From assembly GCF_014084105.1 (NCBI RefSeq), contig NZ_CP048289.1, positions 3,915,922-3,979,921 on the forward strand: a stretch of DNA of 64,000 bases. Direction: 5' to 3'. The notes below the pieces were generated by a model. It saw nothing but the letters and a program-made list of their open reading frames with translations, had not been told where the DNA came from and did no database searches. Position 1 is the first letter of the stretch; the number at the start of each line of letters is the position of its first letter. Position numbers and translations under genes: made by a program. This stretch comes from Streptacidiphilus sp. P02-A3a. Lineage in GTDB: Bacteria > Actinomycetota > Actinomycetes > Streptomycetales > Streptomycetaceae. This document shows positions 1 to 9,741 of the stretch, one piece after another.

Positions 1-22
1 CAGGCCGCTGCTCAGGTTCGGC

Positions 23-2377
<2,355 letters not shown>

Positions 2378-2408
2378 CGGTGAAGGTCCTTCGGTTCCGG
2401 AGCGGGAA

Positions 2409-2459
2409 GGCCCGCTCGACGCGGTACGGGAGGCACCCGGTACCGGCGTCGAGCGGGCC
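2409..2459 (-). terminator. long hairpin between the GH3 and GH95 genes (terminator or attenuator-like)
   Basis: GGCCCGCTCGACGC (2409-2422) pairs perfectly with GCGTCGAGCGGGCC (2446-2459). Pairing continues inwards with bulges through GGTACGGG and CCCGGTACC, giving a stem of roughly 20 bp. No T-run follows, which is usual for actinobacterial terminators. Because both flanking genes read leftwards, it could end most GH3 transcripts or stabilise the upstream mRNA. The structure is directly visible; its role is inferred. Confidence 0.55.
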
Positions 2460-2489
2460 GGCTCATGGCGGGCCGGGCGGCGGACGGGC

Positions 2490-5453
2490 TCAGGGCGCGG
2501 CGACGATGCCGAAGGACGCCAGCCGCAGCCCGTCGTGCAGGGTCAGCCGCAGGTCCTGGACACCGCGCGGGCCGTCCGGCAGCGGGCCGCTGACGGTGGT
2601 CCAGGCGAAGCGGTCGCCGGTGCCGGGAACGGCGATCCGGGTGACCGGCGCGCCCTCGCCGCACTGGACGAACAGGTGGGACCCACCGGGCGTAGCCGGT
2701 GACACCTCGGCGGTGAACCGGAGCGGACCGGACCCGTCGGGGCCGAGGTCGACCGAGCGGTAGCGCAGCGAGCCGACGGCCGCGCCCGGCGCGGTGGTGA
2801 CCGCGTCGCCGTGGTCGCGGTGGGCGGCGGTCAGGGTGATCGCGGCGCAGTCGTCGAAGTCGGCGGCCTCGACCCGGCGGCCGAGCACCGCGCGCGGCGC
2901 GGGGGCCGGGCCGGTGACGGTGAGCGGCGCGACCTGGGTGGGTTCCTCGGCGGAGCGGCCGACCAGCAGCTCGTAGCGGCCGGGGTCGACGGTGAACGCG
3001 CCGGTGGCGACGTCCCAGTGGGCGAGGGCGGCAGCGGGGAGGGTGAAGCTCACCGTCCGGGTCTCGCCGGGGGCCAGTGTCAGCTTGTGGAAGTCCACCA
3101 GCTTCAGCCGCGGCGCCCGGTAGCGCGCGGCGTGGGCCCGGGCGTACAGCTGCACCGTCTCGCTGCCGCCGCGGGCACCGCTGTTGCTGATCTCGACGGT
3201 GGCCGTCAACGAGCCGTCCTGGGGCAGTTCGGCGCGGGACAGCCGCAGGCCGGTGTGGGTGAACTCGGTGTACGACAGGCCGTGGCCGAAGGGGTAGAGC
3301 GGCGCGGCGGCGTGGTACTGGTACGTCCAGCCGCCCTGGATGATGTCGTAGTCGAGCCGTTCCGGAAGCTCGTCGTCGGCCCGGTACCAGGTCTGCGGCA
3401 GCCGTCCGCCGGGGTTGGCGTCGCCGAGCAGCACGGCGGCGAGCGCCCGCCCGGTCTCCTGGCCGCCGTGCGAGGTCCACAGCACGGCGGGCAGGTGCCG
3501 CTGCGCCCAGTCGACGGCGTAGGGGTAGCTGCTCATGACGACCAGGACGGTGTCCGGGCAGGCCGCGGCGACGGCGCGGAGCAGCGCCTGCTGCGCCTCG
3601 GGCAGGTCGGTGGACTCGCGGTCCTGGGTCTCGCGGCCGTTGATGTGCGGGTCGTTGCCGAGGACGACGACGGCGGTCCCGGCCGCGCCGGCGGCGGCCA
3701 CGGCCTCGGCCAGGCCGTCCCGCAGCACGGTGCGGGTCCAGCGCTCGGCCTGCCCGGGGGTGTCCGCGTCGACCCGGACCAGGCCGGTGGCCGGGTCGAC
3801 GGTGGCGTACTTGCCGCTGTGGACGTTGCGCAGCAGCTCGGCGCCGTCGGGTCCGGCTTCGAGACGGAAGGTCTCGTGCACGTCCCAGCCGTTGGGCTGG
3901 ACCTGGTCGGCGGCCAGGGTCAGGTCGGCGTCCTTGAGGCTGACGTAGCGTCCGGTACGGGCGTTGCGCAGGGTCAGCACGCCGCCGCCCCAGTCGAACA
4001 GGTCGAGCGCGCCGTCGTCCGGGTCGGCCGCGGTGTCCGGCCCGGCCGTGCCGGGACGGGCGTGCATCGGTCCGGCCGGGTCGGCGCCGGGGACGGCCAG
4101 GGCCGCGCCGGTGGAGGCGGCCCGCAGCTCGATCCGGTCGACGCCCTCGGTCCGGACCACCTCGCCGCCGTGCCCGTCCAGGGCCCCGGCGAGGCCGTCG
4201 GCGACGGTGAACCGGTACGGCATGGTGCCGCTGTACCAGTCCTCGAACAGCGAGTCGGCGAGCGGGCCGACCACGGCCACGCCCCGGCGCTGGGCGGCGG
4301 GGTCGAGCGGCAGCAGGCCGCGGTCGTTCTTCAGCAGCACCATCGACTCGGTGGCGGCGCGCCGGGCGAGGTCGCGGTGCTCGGGGCAGTCGACCACCGC
4401 CCAGTCGACGGCGGCGTAGGGGTCGAGCTCGGGGTCGAACTCGCCCAGGCGGAAGCGTATCGACAGCTGCCGTCGCACGGCCCGGTCGATGTCCGCCTCG
4501 GTGAGCAGGCCCCGGTCCAGGGCGGCGCTGATCCGGCCGGTGGTGACCCGGCTGTCCTCGGCGTGGTCGGTGAAGCTGTCGACGCCCGCCCGCAGCGCGG
4601 CGGCGTGGGACTCGGCGTGGTCCGGGTAGTAGCGCTGCGGATCGACCAGGTTGGACGGCGCCTCGGCGTCGCTGCAGACGAACAGGTCGTGCCCGGTGGG
4701 CGCGGCCCAGCGGCGCAGTTCGCTCTCGATCAGCGGACTGACGTGGCACGGGCGGCCGTTGACCAGGTTGTAGGCGGGCATCACGCCGGTCGCCGAGCCG
4801 GAGGCGATGGCGGTGCGGAAGGCCGCCAGGTCGTACTCGTGCAGCACCCGGGGGCGCAGCCCGGAGGAGGTGGTGCAGCGGTCGTCCTCGTTGTTGTAGG
4901 CGAGGAAGTGCTTGAGCACCGGGGCGGTGCGCAGGTAGAACGGGTGGTCCCCGGCCAGGCCGCGGCAGAAGCTGTCCGCGAGCCGGGCGGAGAGCAGCGG
5001 GTCCTCGGAGTAGCCCTCCTCGTTGCGGCCCCAGCGCGGGTCGCGCAGCAGGTTCACCACCGGTGCCCAGGCCTGCAGGCTGGACCGGCCCTCGCCGATG
5101 GCGGGCGGCCGGTGGTGGTGGTAGGCCCGCTGCTCGGTACCGGTGGCGGCGGCCACCTGCCGCAGCAGTTCCTCGTCCCAGGTCGCGGCCAGCCCCACGG
5201 CCTGCGGGAAGACGGTCGCCGGGCCGAGCCAGGCGACGCCGTGCAGGGCCTCGGTGCCGGTGCGGAAGGGGCCGACACCCAGCCTGGGCACGGCGGCCGA
5301 GTACTGGTGCAGCATCGCGATCCGCTCCTCGACGGTGAGCCGGGCGAGCAGGTCCGCGACCCGCTCGGCGAGCGGCAGCGCGGCGTCGCGGAAGCGGAGC
5401 GGGCCGGACGGGTCTGCGGCTCGCTGGTCTGCGGACGCGGAGGCGGTACTCAC
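2490..5453 (-). CDS. GH3 family beta-glucosidase/beta-xylosidase with beta-trefoil-like insert and C-terminal CBM-like domain
   Basis: This 987-residue protein belongs to glycoside hydrolase family 3, retaining exo-beta-glycosidases that release glucose or xylose from non-reducing ends. The (alpha/beta)8 domain carries the nucleophile candidate D262 (CSDAEAP). The second domain has the conserved block around E608 (RETQDRES), the likely acid/base region. Between them, at about residues 485-575, sits an extra segment with two repeats (LRNARTGRYVSL and LLRNVHSGKYATV) resembling a fascin/ricin-type beta-trefoil. A fibronectin-III-like domain follows, then about 125 residues starting EAADFDDC that look like a CBM6/35-type module. 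No signal peptide is seen. I chose the GTG at 5453, preceded by AAGGGG; an ORF continues 234 bases upstream but its R/P-rich translation looks non-coding. It is probably controlled by the operator at 5666-5678. The family is certain; the substrate (xyloglucan backbone glucose) is inferred from context. Confidence 0.9.
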   Translation of the reverse strand: MSTASASADQRAADPSGPLRFRDAALPLAERVADLLARLTVEERIAMLHQYSAAVPRLGVGPFRTGTEALHGVAWLGPATVFPQAVGLAATWDEELLRQVAAATGTEQRAYHHHRPPAIGEGRSSLQAWAPVVNLLRDPRWGRNEEGYSEDPLLSARLADSFCRGLAGDHPFYLRTAPVLKHFLAYNNEDDRCTTSSGLRPRVLHEYDLAAFRTAIASGSATGVMPAYNLVNGRPCHVSPLIESELRRWAAPTGHDLFVCSDAEAPSNLVDPQRYYPDHAESHAAALRAGVDSFTDHAEDSRVTTGRISAALDRGLLTEADIDRAVRRQLSIRFRLGEFDPELDPYAAVDWAVVDCPEHRDLARRAATESMVLLKNDRGLLPLDPAAQRRGVAVVGPLADSLFEDWYSGTMPYRFTVADGLAGALDGHGGEVVRTEGVDRIELRAASTGAALAVPGADPAGPMHARPGTAGPDTAADPDDGALDLFDWGGGVLTLRNARTGRYVSLKDADLTLAADQVQPNGWDVHETFRLEAGPDGAELLRNVHSGKYATVDPATGLVRVDADTPGQAERWTRTVLRDGLAEAVAAAGAAGTAVVVLGNDPHINGRETQDRESTDLPEAQQALLRAVAAACPDTVLVVMSSYPYAVDWAQRHLPAVLWTSHGGQETGRALAAVLLGDANPGGRLPQTWYRADDELPERLDYDIIQGGWTYQYHAAAPLYPFGHGLSYTEFTHTGLRLSRAELPQDGSLTATVEISNSGARGGSETVQLYARAHAARYRAPRLKLVDFHKLTLAPGETRTVSFTLPAAALAHWDVATGAFTVDPGRYELLVGRSAEEPTQVAPLTVTGPAPAPRAVLGRRVEAADFDDCAAITLTAAHRDHGDAVTTAPGAAVGSLRYRSVDLGPDGSGPLRFTAEVSPATPGGSHLFVQCGEGAPVTRIAVPGTGDRFAWTTVSGPLPDGPRGVQDLRLTLHDGLRLASFGIVAAP

Positions 5454-5574
5454 CTGGGGAACCCCTTGGGACGAGGGACGGATCGGAACAGGCACGGCTG
5501 GACGGCCGGGGCGCGGGCGCGGGTGACGGAGCGCGGCGGGCCGGGAGCGGCCGCGGTGCGGGCTCGGGCGCCAA

Positions 5575-5657
5575 GCGGTGCGGGACGCGGTGCGGCGAAG
5601 TGGTGCGGCGGTGCGGTGCGGCGGTGCGGTGCGGTGCGGTGCGGCGATGCGGTGCGA
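5575..5657. repeat. GGTGC/CGGTG low-complexity tract in the GH3 5' leader
   Basis: Units of GGTGC and CGGTGC recur, with an uninterrupted run of GGTGC pentamers near 5626-5645 and degenerate copies on both sides. The tract lies between the GH3 promoter candidate and the GTG start, so it would be transcribed as a C-rich leader. Unit number may vary between isolates. Confidence 0.6.
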
Positions 5658-5665
5658 GGCGTTGG

Positions 5666-5678
5666 TGAAGCGTTTCGA
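5666..5678. promoter_or_regulatory. LacI-type operator, imperfect copy (GH3 side)
   Basis: TGAAGCGTTTCGA differs from the perfect palindrome at 5906-5919 at only two positions over the shared span. It lies immediately downstream of the GH3 promoter candidate (5679-5706), where a bound repressor would block transcription start. LacI-family proteins typically bind palindromes with a central CG, as here. Confidence 0.65.
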
Positions 5679-5706
5679 AAGTGACACGGTGAACAGCGGG
5701 TGTCAA
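5679..5706 (-). promoter_or_regulatory. promoter candidate for GH3/GH95
   Basis: On the minus strand a perfect TTGACA (forward 5701-5706) is followed after 16 bases by TCACTT (forward 5679-5684), a weak -10. The -35 box is exact, the -10 is not, and the operator overlaps the expected start. This leaves a leader of roughly 220 bases before the GTG. Confidence 0.5.
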
Positions 5707-5866
5707 CCGCTGTCCACCGTTGCCGACCGTAGCGCGGCGGGGTGCCGCGGCTCCTCGATCCAGGTTCGCATACGTGCCAACCCACGTGCTACAGGCCAGA
5801 AGTGAAGGGACAGCCGGGAAGTGGCGGCTGTGGCGGGGGATGGCCGGAGGTATTTTGTTCATCCCC

Positions 5867-5895
5867 TTGTCGAATCGGTAACGCGTGGTTAGTCT
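5867..5895 (+). promoter_or_regulatory. promoter candidate for the importer operon
   Basis: TTGTCG (5867-5872), a 17-base spacer and TAGTCT (5890-5895) fit the actinobacterial SigA/HrdB pattern. The predicted start near 5902 sits at the edge of the perfect operator at 5906-5919, which is consistent with repression. Confidence 0.5.
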
Positions 5896-5905
5896 CGCCG
5901 CAACA

Positions 5906-5919
5906 TCGAAGCGCTTCGA
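5906..5919. promoter_or_regulatory. LacI-type operator, perfect palindrome (importer side)
   Basis: TCGAAGCGCTTCGA is a perfect 14-bp palindrome with a central CG, the usual form of LacI-family operators. It lies just after the -10 candidate and 99 bases before the lipoprotein gene. A near copy is present on the other side of the same control region. Confidence 0.75.
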
Positions 5920-6017
5920 CGCATCGACCCGAACTTCGCTGTGCCACCGCCGTGCCGCCTACCCAGCGGCCCCAGCGGTGATGACCGGATCCTCAACGAC
6001 GAAGGGCCGCAACGACC

Positions 6018-7697
6018 ATGAGCATCGAGATGAACCGCAGATCAGTGCTGCGCACCGCCATCGGCGTGTCCGGGGCGGCGGCCATGGCGCCGCTGCTCAG
6101 CGCCTGCGGTACCGGCGGCTCGGTGAAGGCGGGCGGGAACACCAAGGCGGGCCTGGCCGCGACCCTCCCGACGCACGTGCCGAACACCTCGATCAAGGCG
6201 GACATCCCCACGGTGTCCTTCGCCAACGGCGCGTCCACCGACCCGGGTTTCCTCAGCTACCCGGCGAACCCGGTCGCCACCGTCAGCGGCATCCCCGGCT
6301 CCGGCGGCAGCTACACGGCGGTCACCCCGCTCTGGGGCACCATCCCCTCGCCCGGCAACCAGTTCTACCAGGCGGTGAACAAGGCCCTGGGCACCACGCT
6401 GACCATGCAGCCGGCCAACGGCGTCACCTACAACACCGCCATCCCGACGCTCACCGCCGCGCAGAAGCTCCCCGACTGGGTCCAGCTGCCGACCTGGTGG
6501 AACGCCGCGTTCGAGGTCGGCGAGCTGGCCGGGACGCAACTCGCGGACCTGACCCCGTACCTGGCGGGCGACAAGATCAAGGCGTACCCGAACCTGGCGG
6601 CGCTGCCGACCGGCGCCTGGGAGTGCGGGGTCTGGGACAACAAGCTCTACGGGATCCCCTCCTTCGCCTCCGGCACCAACTTCGCCGGGGCGCTGTACTA
6701 CCGGGAGGACGTCTTCGCGACCAAGGGCATCCAGGCGAGCAGCATCACCTCCGCCGCCGACATGATGGCGCTCGGCAAGGAACTCACCGACGCCAAGGCC
6801 GGGGTCTGGGCCTTCGACGACATCTGGACCTACTTCTCCCCGACCTTCGGCGTGCCCAGCAAGTTCCGGGTGGACGGCGGCAAGCTGGTGCACAGGTACG
6901 AGACCGCGGAGATCCTGGAAGCACTCAACTGGCACTACCAGCTTGCCAAGTCCGGCTACATGCACCCGAGCGCGCTGGCCGGGGACAGCAACGACGCCAA
7001 GACCCGGTTCTACGGCGGCAAGGTGCTGGTCACCGGTGACGGAACCGGCGCCTGGAACCTCGCTGACGCACAGTCAGGAGCCGCCGCCAACAAGGCGTAC
7101 CGCCGGGGCGCGCTGCCGGTGATCGCCGCCGACGGCAGCTCCACCCCGTCGATCTACCTCGGCTCCTCCGCCAGCGAGATGAGCTACCTCAGCGCCCGGC
7201 TCAAGCCGGCGCAGATCAAGGAGCTGCTGGCGGTCGCCAACTACCTTGCCGCACCATGGGGTTCGCTGGAGTACACGCTGATCAACTACGGCGTCGAGGG
7301 TGTCGACTACACCATGGTCGACGGCGTCCCCACGGCCACCGCCACCGGGCAGAAGAACGTGCAGCAGCAGACCTACCCGTTCCTGGCCACCTGCCAGTAC
7401 ACGGTGACCAACCCCGGCGCCCCGCAGATCACCCAGGACTACTGCGCCTGGGTCGCGGCCGCCGCCAAGTACGCCTACAAGCCGGTGTTCTGGAACATGA
7501 ACATCGTGGTCCCGGGCCAGTACGCCACCGCCGACGCCGCGCAGGCCGTCGAGGACACCATCACCTCGATCTACCACGGCCTCAAGCCGGTCTCCGCGTT
7601 CCAGGACGCCGTCAGCACCTGGAAGAAGAACGGCGGCGACGCGGTCGTGGCCTGGTACCAGAGCAACATCCTGGACAAGTTCGGCTCCGGCCAGTAA
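6018..7697 (+). CDS. sugar ABC transporter substrate-binding lipoprotein (LplA-like, CUT1)
   Basis: This 559-residue extracellular solute-binding protein would capture oligosaccharides and hand them to the two permeases encoded next. The N-terminus has a twin-arginine pair (R7-R8) and a lipobox LLSAC with the lipidated cysteine at C30, so it should be membrane-anchored outside the cell. Its length is well above the 420-450 residues usual for CUT1 binding proteins and matches the long LplA/YtcQ type, which typically pairs with LplB- and YtcP-like permeases as it does here. AAGGG lies 11 bases before the ATG; a second ATG at 6030 (MNRRS) is a possible alternative start. It is the first gene of the rightward operon behind the perfect operator. 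Ligand is inferred as a xyloglucan oligosaccharide from the surrounding hydrolases. Confidence 0.88.
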   Translation: MSIEMNRRSVLRTAIGVSGAAAMAPLLSACGTGGSVKAGGNTKAGLAATLPTHVPNTSIKADIPTVSFANGASTDPGFLSYPANPVATVSGIPGSGGSYTAVTPLWGTIPSPGNQFYQAVNKALGTTLTMQPANGVTYNTAIPTLTAAQKLPDWVQLPTWWNAAFEVGELAGTQLADLTPYLAGDKIKAYPNLAALPTGAWECGVWDNKLYGIPSFASGTNFAGALYYREDVFATKGIQASSITSAADMMALGKELTDAKAGVWAFDDIWTYFSPTFGVPSKFRVDGGKLVHRYETAEILEALNWHYQLAKSGYMHPSALAGDSNDAKTRFYGGKVLVTGDGTGAWNLADAQSGAAANKAYRRGALPVIAADGSSTPSIYLGSSASEMSYLSARLKPAQIKELLAVANYLAAPWGSLEYTLINYGVEGVDYTMVDGVPTATATGQKNVQQQTYPFLATCQYTVTNPGAPQITQDYCAWVAAAAKYAYKPVFWNMNIVVPGQYATADAAQAVEDTITSIYHGLKPVSAFQDAVSTWKKNGGDAVVAWYQSNILDKFGSGQ

Positions 7698-7753
7698 TCG
7701 CAGCGTCCGAGTCCACGTCCCCGCGAACGTCGTCACAACCCTCAGGAGGCACA

Positions 7754-8761
7754 GTGGCCGCGACAGTGACCACGGAGGGCACCCAGTCCCCGGCACGGGT
7801 GCCCCGTCGACTCATCAGGCGCGGTCGACGCGCGCGGCCGGACCGGGAACCGAAGCTCAACTGGCGGATCCGGCTGCGCCGGGACAAGTCGCTGATCATC
7901 ATGACGCTGCCGGCCGTGGTCCTGCTGCTGGTCTTCAGCTACCTGCCGATCCTGGGGAACATCACCGCCTTCCAGTACTACGACCCGCTGGTGGGCATCT
8001 GGAACAGCACCTGGATCGGGCTGCAGAACTTCCAACAGCTGTTCAACGACCCGCTGTTCTGGGAGGCGATGAACAACACCCTGGCCATCAGCGCCATCCA
8101 GCTGGTGCTGTTCTTCCCCATCCCGATCATGCTGGCACTGCTGCTCAACTCGGTGCTCAGCCAACGGCTCAGGTCGGTGATCCAGTCCGTCGCACTGCTG
8201 CCGCACTTCTTCTCCTGGGTGCTGGTGATCACGCTGTTCCAGCAGATGATCGGCGGAGCCGGGCTGCTCAACCAGTTCCTGCGCAACCACGACATCGGCG
8301 TGTGGAACATCATGACCGACCCGACGACCTTCAAACTGCTGGTCACCTCCCAGGTGATCTGGAAGGACGCGGGCTGGGGCATCATCGTGTTCCTGGCCGC
8401 GCTCTCGGCGATCGACCAGAACCTGTACGAGGCCGCCGCCGTGGACGGCGCCGGGCGCTGGCGCCGGATGTGGCACATCACCCTGCCCGGGATCAAGGGC
8501 ACCATCGTGCTGATGCTGGTGCTGCGCCTCGGCAACATCCTCAACGTCGGCTTCGAGCAGCTGCTGATCCAGCGTCAGGCCGTGGGCCACGACGCCGCCG
8601 ACGTCCTCGACACCTTCTCGTACTACTACGGCATCGCGACCAACAACTACGGCTACGGGGCCGCGGCGGGCATCTTCAAGAGCGTCATCTCGCTGGTCCT
8701 GGTCTACGGGGCCAACAAGCTGGCGCACCTCTTCGGCGAGGACGGTCTGTACCGCTCATGA
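7754..8761 (+). CDS. sugar ABC transporter permease (LplB-like, CUT1)
   Basis: This 335-residue inner-membrane permease forms half of the transport channel. After a basic N-terminal tail of about 45 residues come a first hydrophobic helix (MTLPAVVLLLVFSYLPIL) and further membrane segments. The cytoplasmic EAA loop, EAAAVDGAGRWRRMWHITLP, contacts the ATPase. I chose GTG 7754 because AGGAGG lies 4 bases upstream (7744-7749). The open frame extends back to 7256 but is only a shadow of the binding-protein gene there. Its stop overlaps the next start (ATGA), showing translational coupling. Confidence 0.9.
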   Translation: MAATVTTEGTQSPARVPRRLIRRGRRARPDREPKLNWRIRLRRDKSLIIMTLPAVVLLLVFSYLPILGNITAFQYYDPLVGIWNSTWIGLQNFQQLFNDPLFWEAMNNTLAISAIQLVLFFPIPIMLALLLNSVLSQRLRSVIQSVALLPHFFSWVLVITLFQQMIGGAGLLNQFLRNHDIGVWNIMTDPTTFKLLVTSQVIWKDAGWGIIVFLAALSAIDQNLYEAAAVDGAGRWRRMWHITLPGIKGTIVLMLVLRLGNILNVGFEQLLIQRQAVGHDAADVLDTFSYYYGIATNNYGYGAAAGIFKSVISLVLVYGANKLAHLFGEDGLYRS

Positions 8762-9693
8762 GCACACTCAGCCTGGGCGGCACGCGCCGCCGCAACTCCG
8801 ACCGGCCGATCTGGGAGGAACCGCCGACCGCCGCCGGACAGGCGGCCAAGGGCACGGTACTGACCCTGATCGTGCTGGTGATCCTGGTCCCCATGTACTC
8901 GGTGGTGGTCACCAGCCTGTCCAACCAGGCCTCCATCAACGACGCGGGCGGGATGGTGCTGGTCCCGCACGGCCTGACGCTGAGCGCCTACCGGACCATC
9001 CTGTCCGGCGGCCCGGTCGCCCGCGCGCTGATCGTCAGCCTGGCGATCACACTGGTGGGCACGGTGTTCTCGATGGTGGTCTCGGTGCTCTGCGCCTACG
9101 GGCTCTCCCGCTCCCGGTCGCTGGGCCACCGGTTCGTGCTGATGCTGCTGATCGTCACCATGTTCGTCAGCGCCGGTCTCATCCCGACCTACCTGGTGGT
9201 GGTCGGCCTCGGCGGCTACGACAGCTACTGGGCGCTGATCATCCCGAGCTCGGTCAGCGTGTTCAACATCCTGGTGCTGCGCTCCTTCTACTCCGGGACG
9301 GCGTCCGAACTGATCGACGCCGCGCGGATGGACGGGGCCAACGAATGGCGCATCCTGTGGTCGGTGGTACTGCCGACCTCGCGCGCGGTCACCGCCGTGG
9401 TCACCCTGTTCTACGCGGTCGGCTACTGGAACTCCTTCTTCAACGTCATGCTCTACATGCCGGTGGACAGCCAGAAGTGGCCGTTGCAGTACGTGCTGTA
9501 CGAGTACGTCAACCTCGGGATGAACATGCCCGGGCAGACCAACTCCGGCTTCGGCAGCGGGCATTCGCAGACCGCGCCGCTGTCGCTGCAGATGGCCGTG
9601 GTGGTGCTGACCCTGATCCCGGTGCTGATCGCCTTCCCCTTCCTGCAGAAGCACCTCGGCAAGGGCATGCTCACCGGCGCCATCAAGGGCTGA
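8758..9693 (+). CDS. sugar ABC transporter permease (YtcP-like, CUT1)
   Basis: This 311-residue protein is the second permease subunit. It has a first membrane helix near residues 37-58 (TLIVLVILVPMYSVVVTSL) and an EAA-type loop (DAARMDGANEWRILWSVVLP) for ATPase contact. Its start overlaps the stop of the preceding permease by four bases. No ATP-binding subunit is encoded anywhere in the operon. In Streptomyces, several CUT1 importers share the general ATPase MsiK encoded elsewhere, and this system probably does too. Confidence 0.9.
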   Translation: MSTLSLGGTRRRNSDRPIWEEPPTAAGQAAKGTVLTLIVLVILVPMYSVVVTSLSNQASINDAGGMVLVPHGLTLSAYRTILSGGPVARALIVSLAITLVGTVFSMVVSVLCAYGLSRSRSLGHRFVLMLLIVTMFVSAGLIPTYLVVVGLGGYDSYWALIIPSSVSVFNILVLRSFYSGTASELIDAARMDGANEWRILWSVVLPTSRAVTAVVTLFYAVGYWNSFFNVMLYMPVDSQKWPLQYVLYEYVNLGMNMPGQTNSGFGSGHSQTAPLSLQMAVVVLTLIPVLIAFPFLQKHLGKGMLTGAIKG

Positions 9694-9741
9694 CCGCCCA
9701 CTCCACCCGCTTGTTCCTCCCCGTCCGAGAGGTCCGTTCCC

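Larger units (their letters stand above)
5454..6017. promoter_or_regulatory. divergent control region between the GH3/GH95 and importer operons
   Basis: No gene is seen in these 564 bases. They hold two outward promoters, two LacI-type operators and a GGTGC-rich low-complexity tract, listed separately. The arrangement suggests both arms are repressed by the same regulator, most simply the LacI protein encoded at 12136-13146. Confidence 0.75.

Noticed and set aside
7256-7753. 166-codon N-terminal extension of the first permease
   Set aside because: It lies inside the binding-protein gene in another frame and lacks membrane segments; AGGAGG at 7744-7749 marks the GTG at 7754 as the start.
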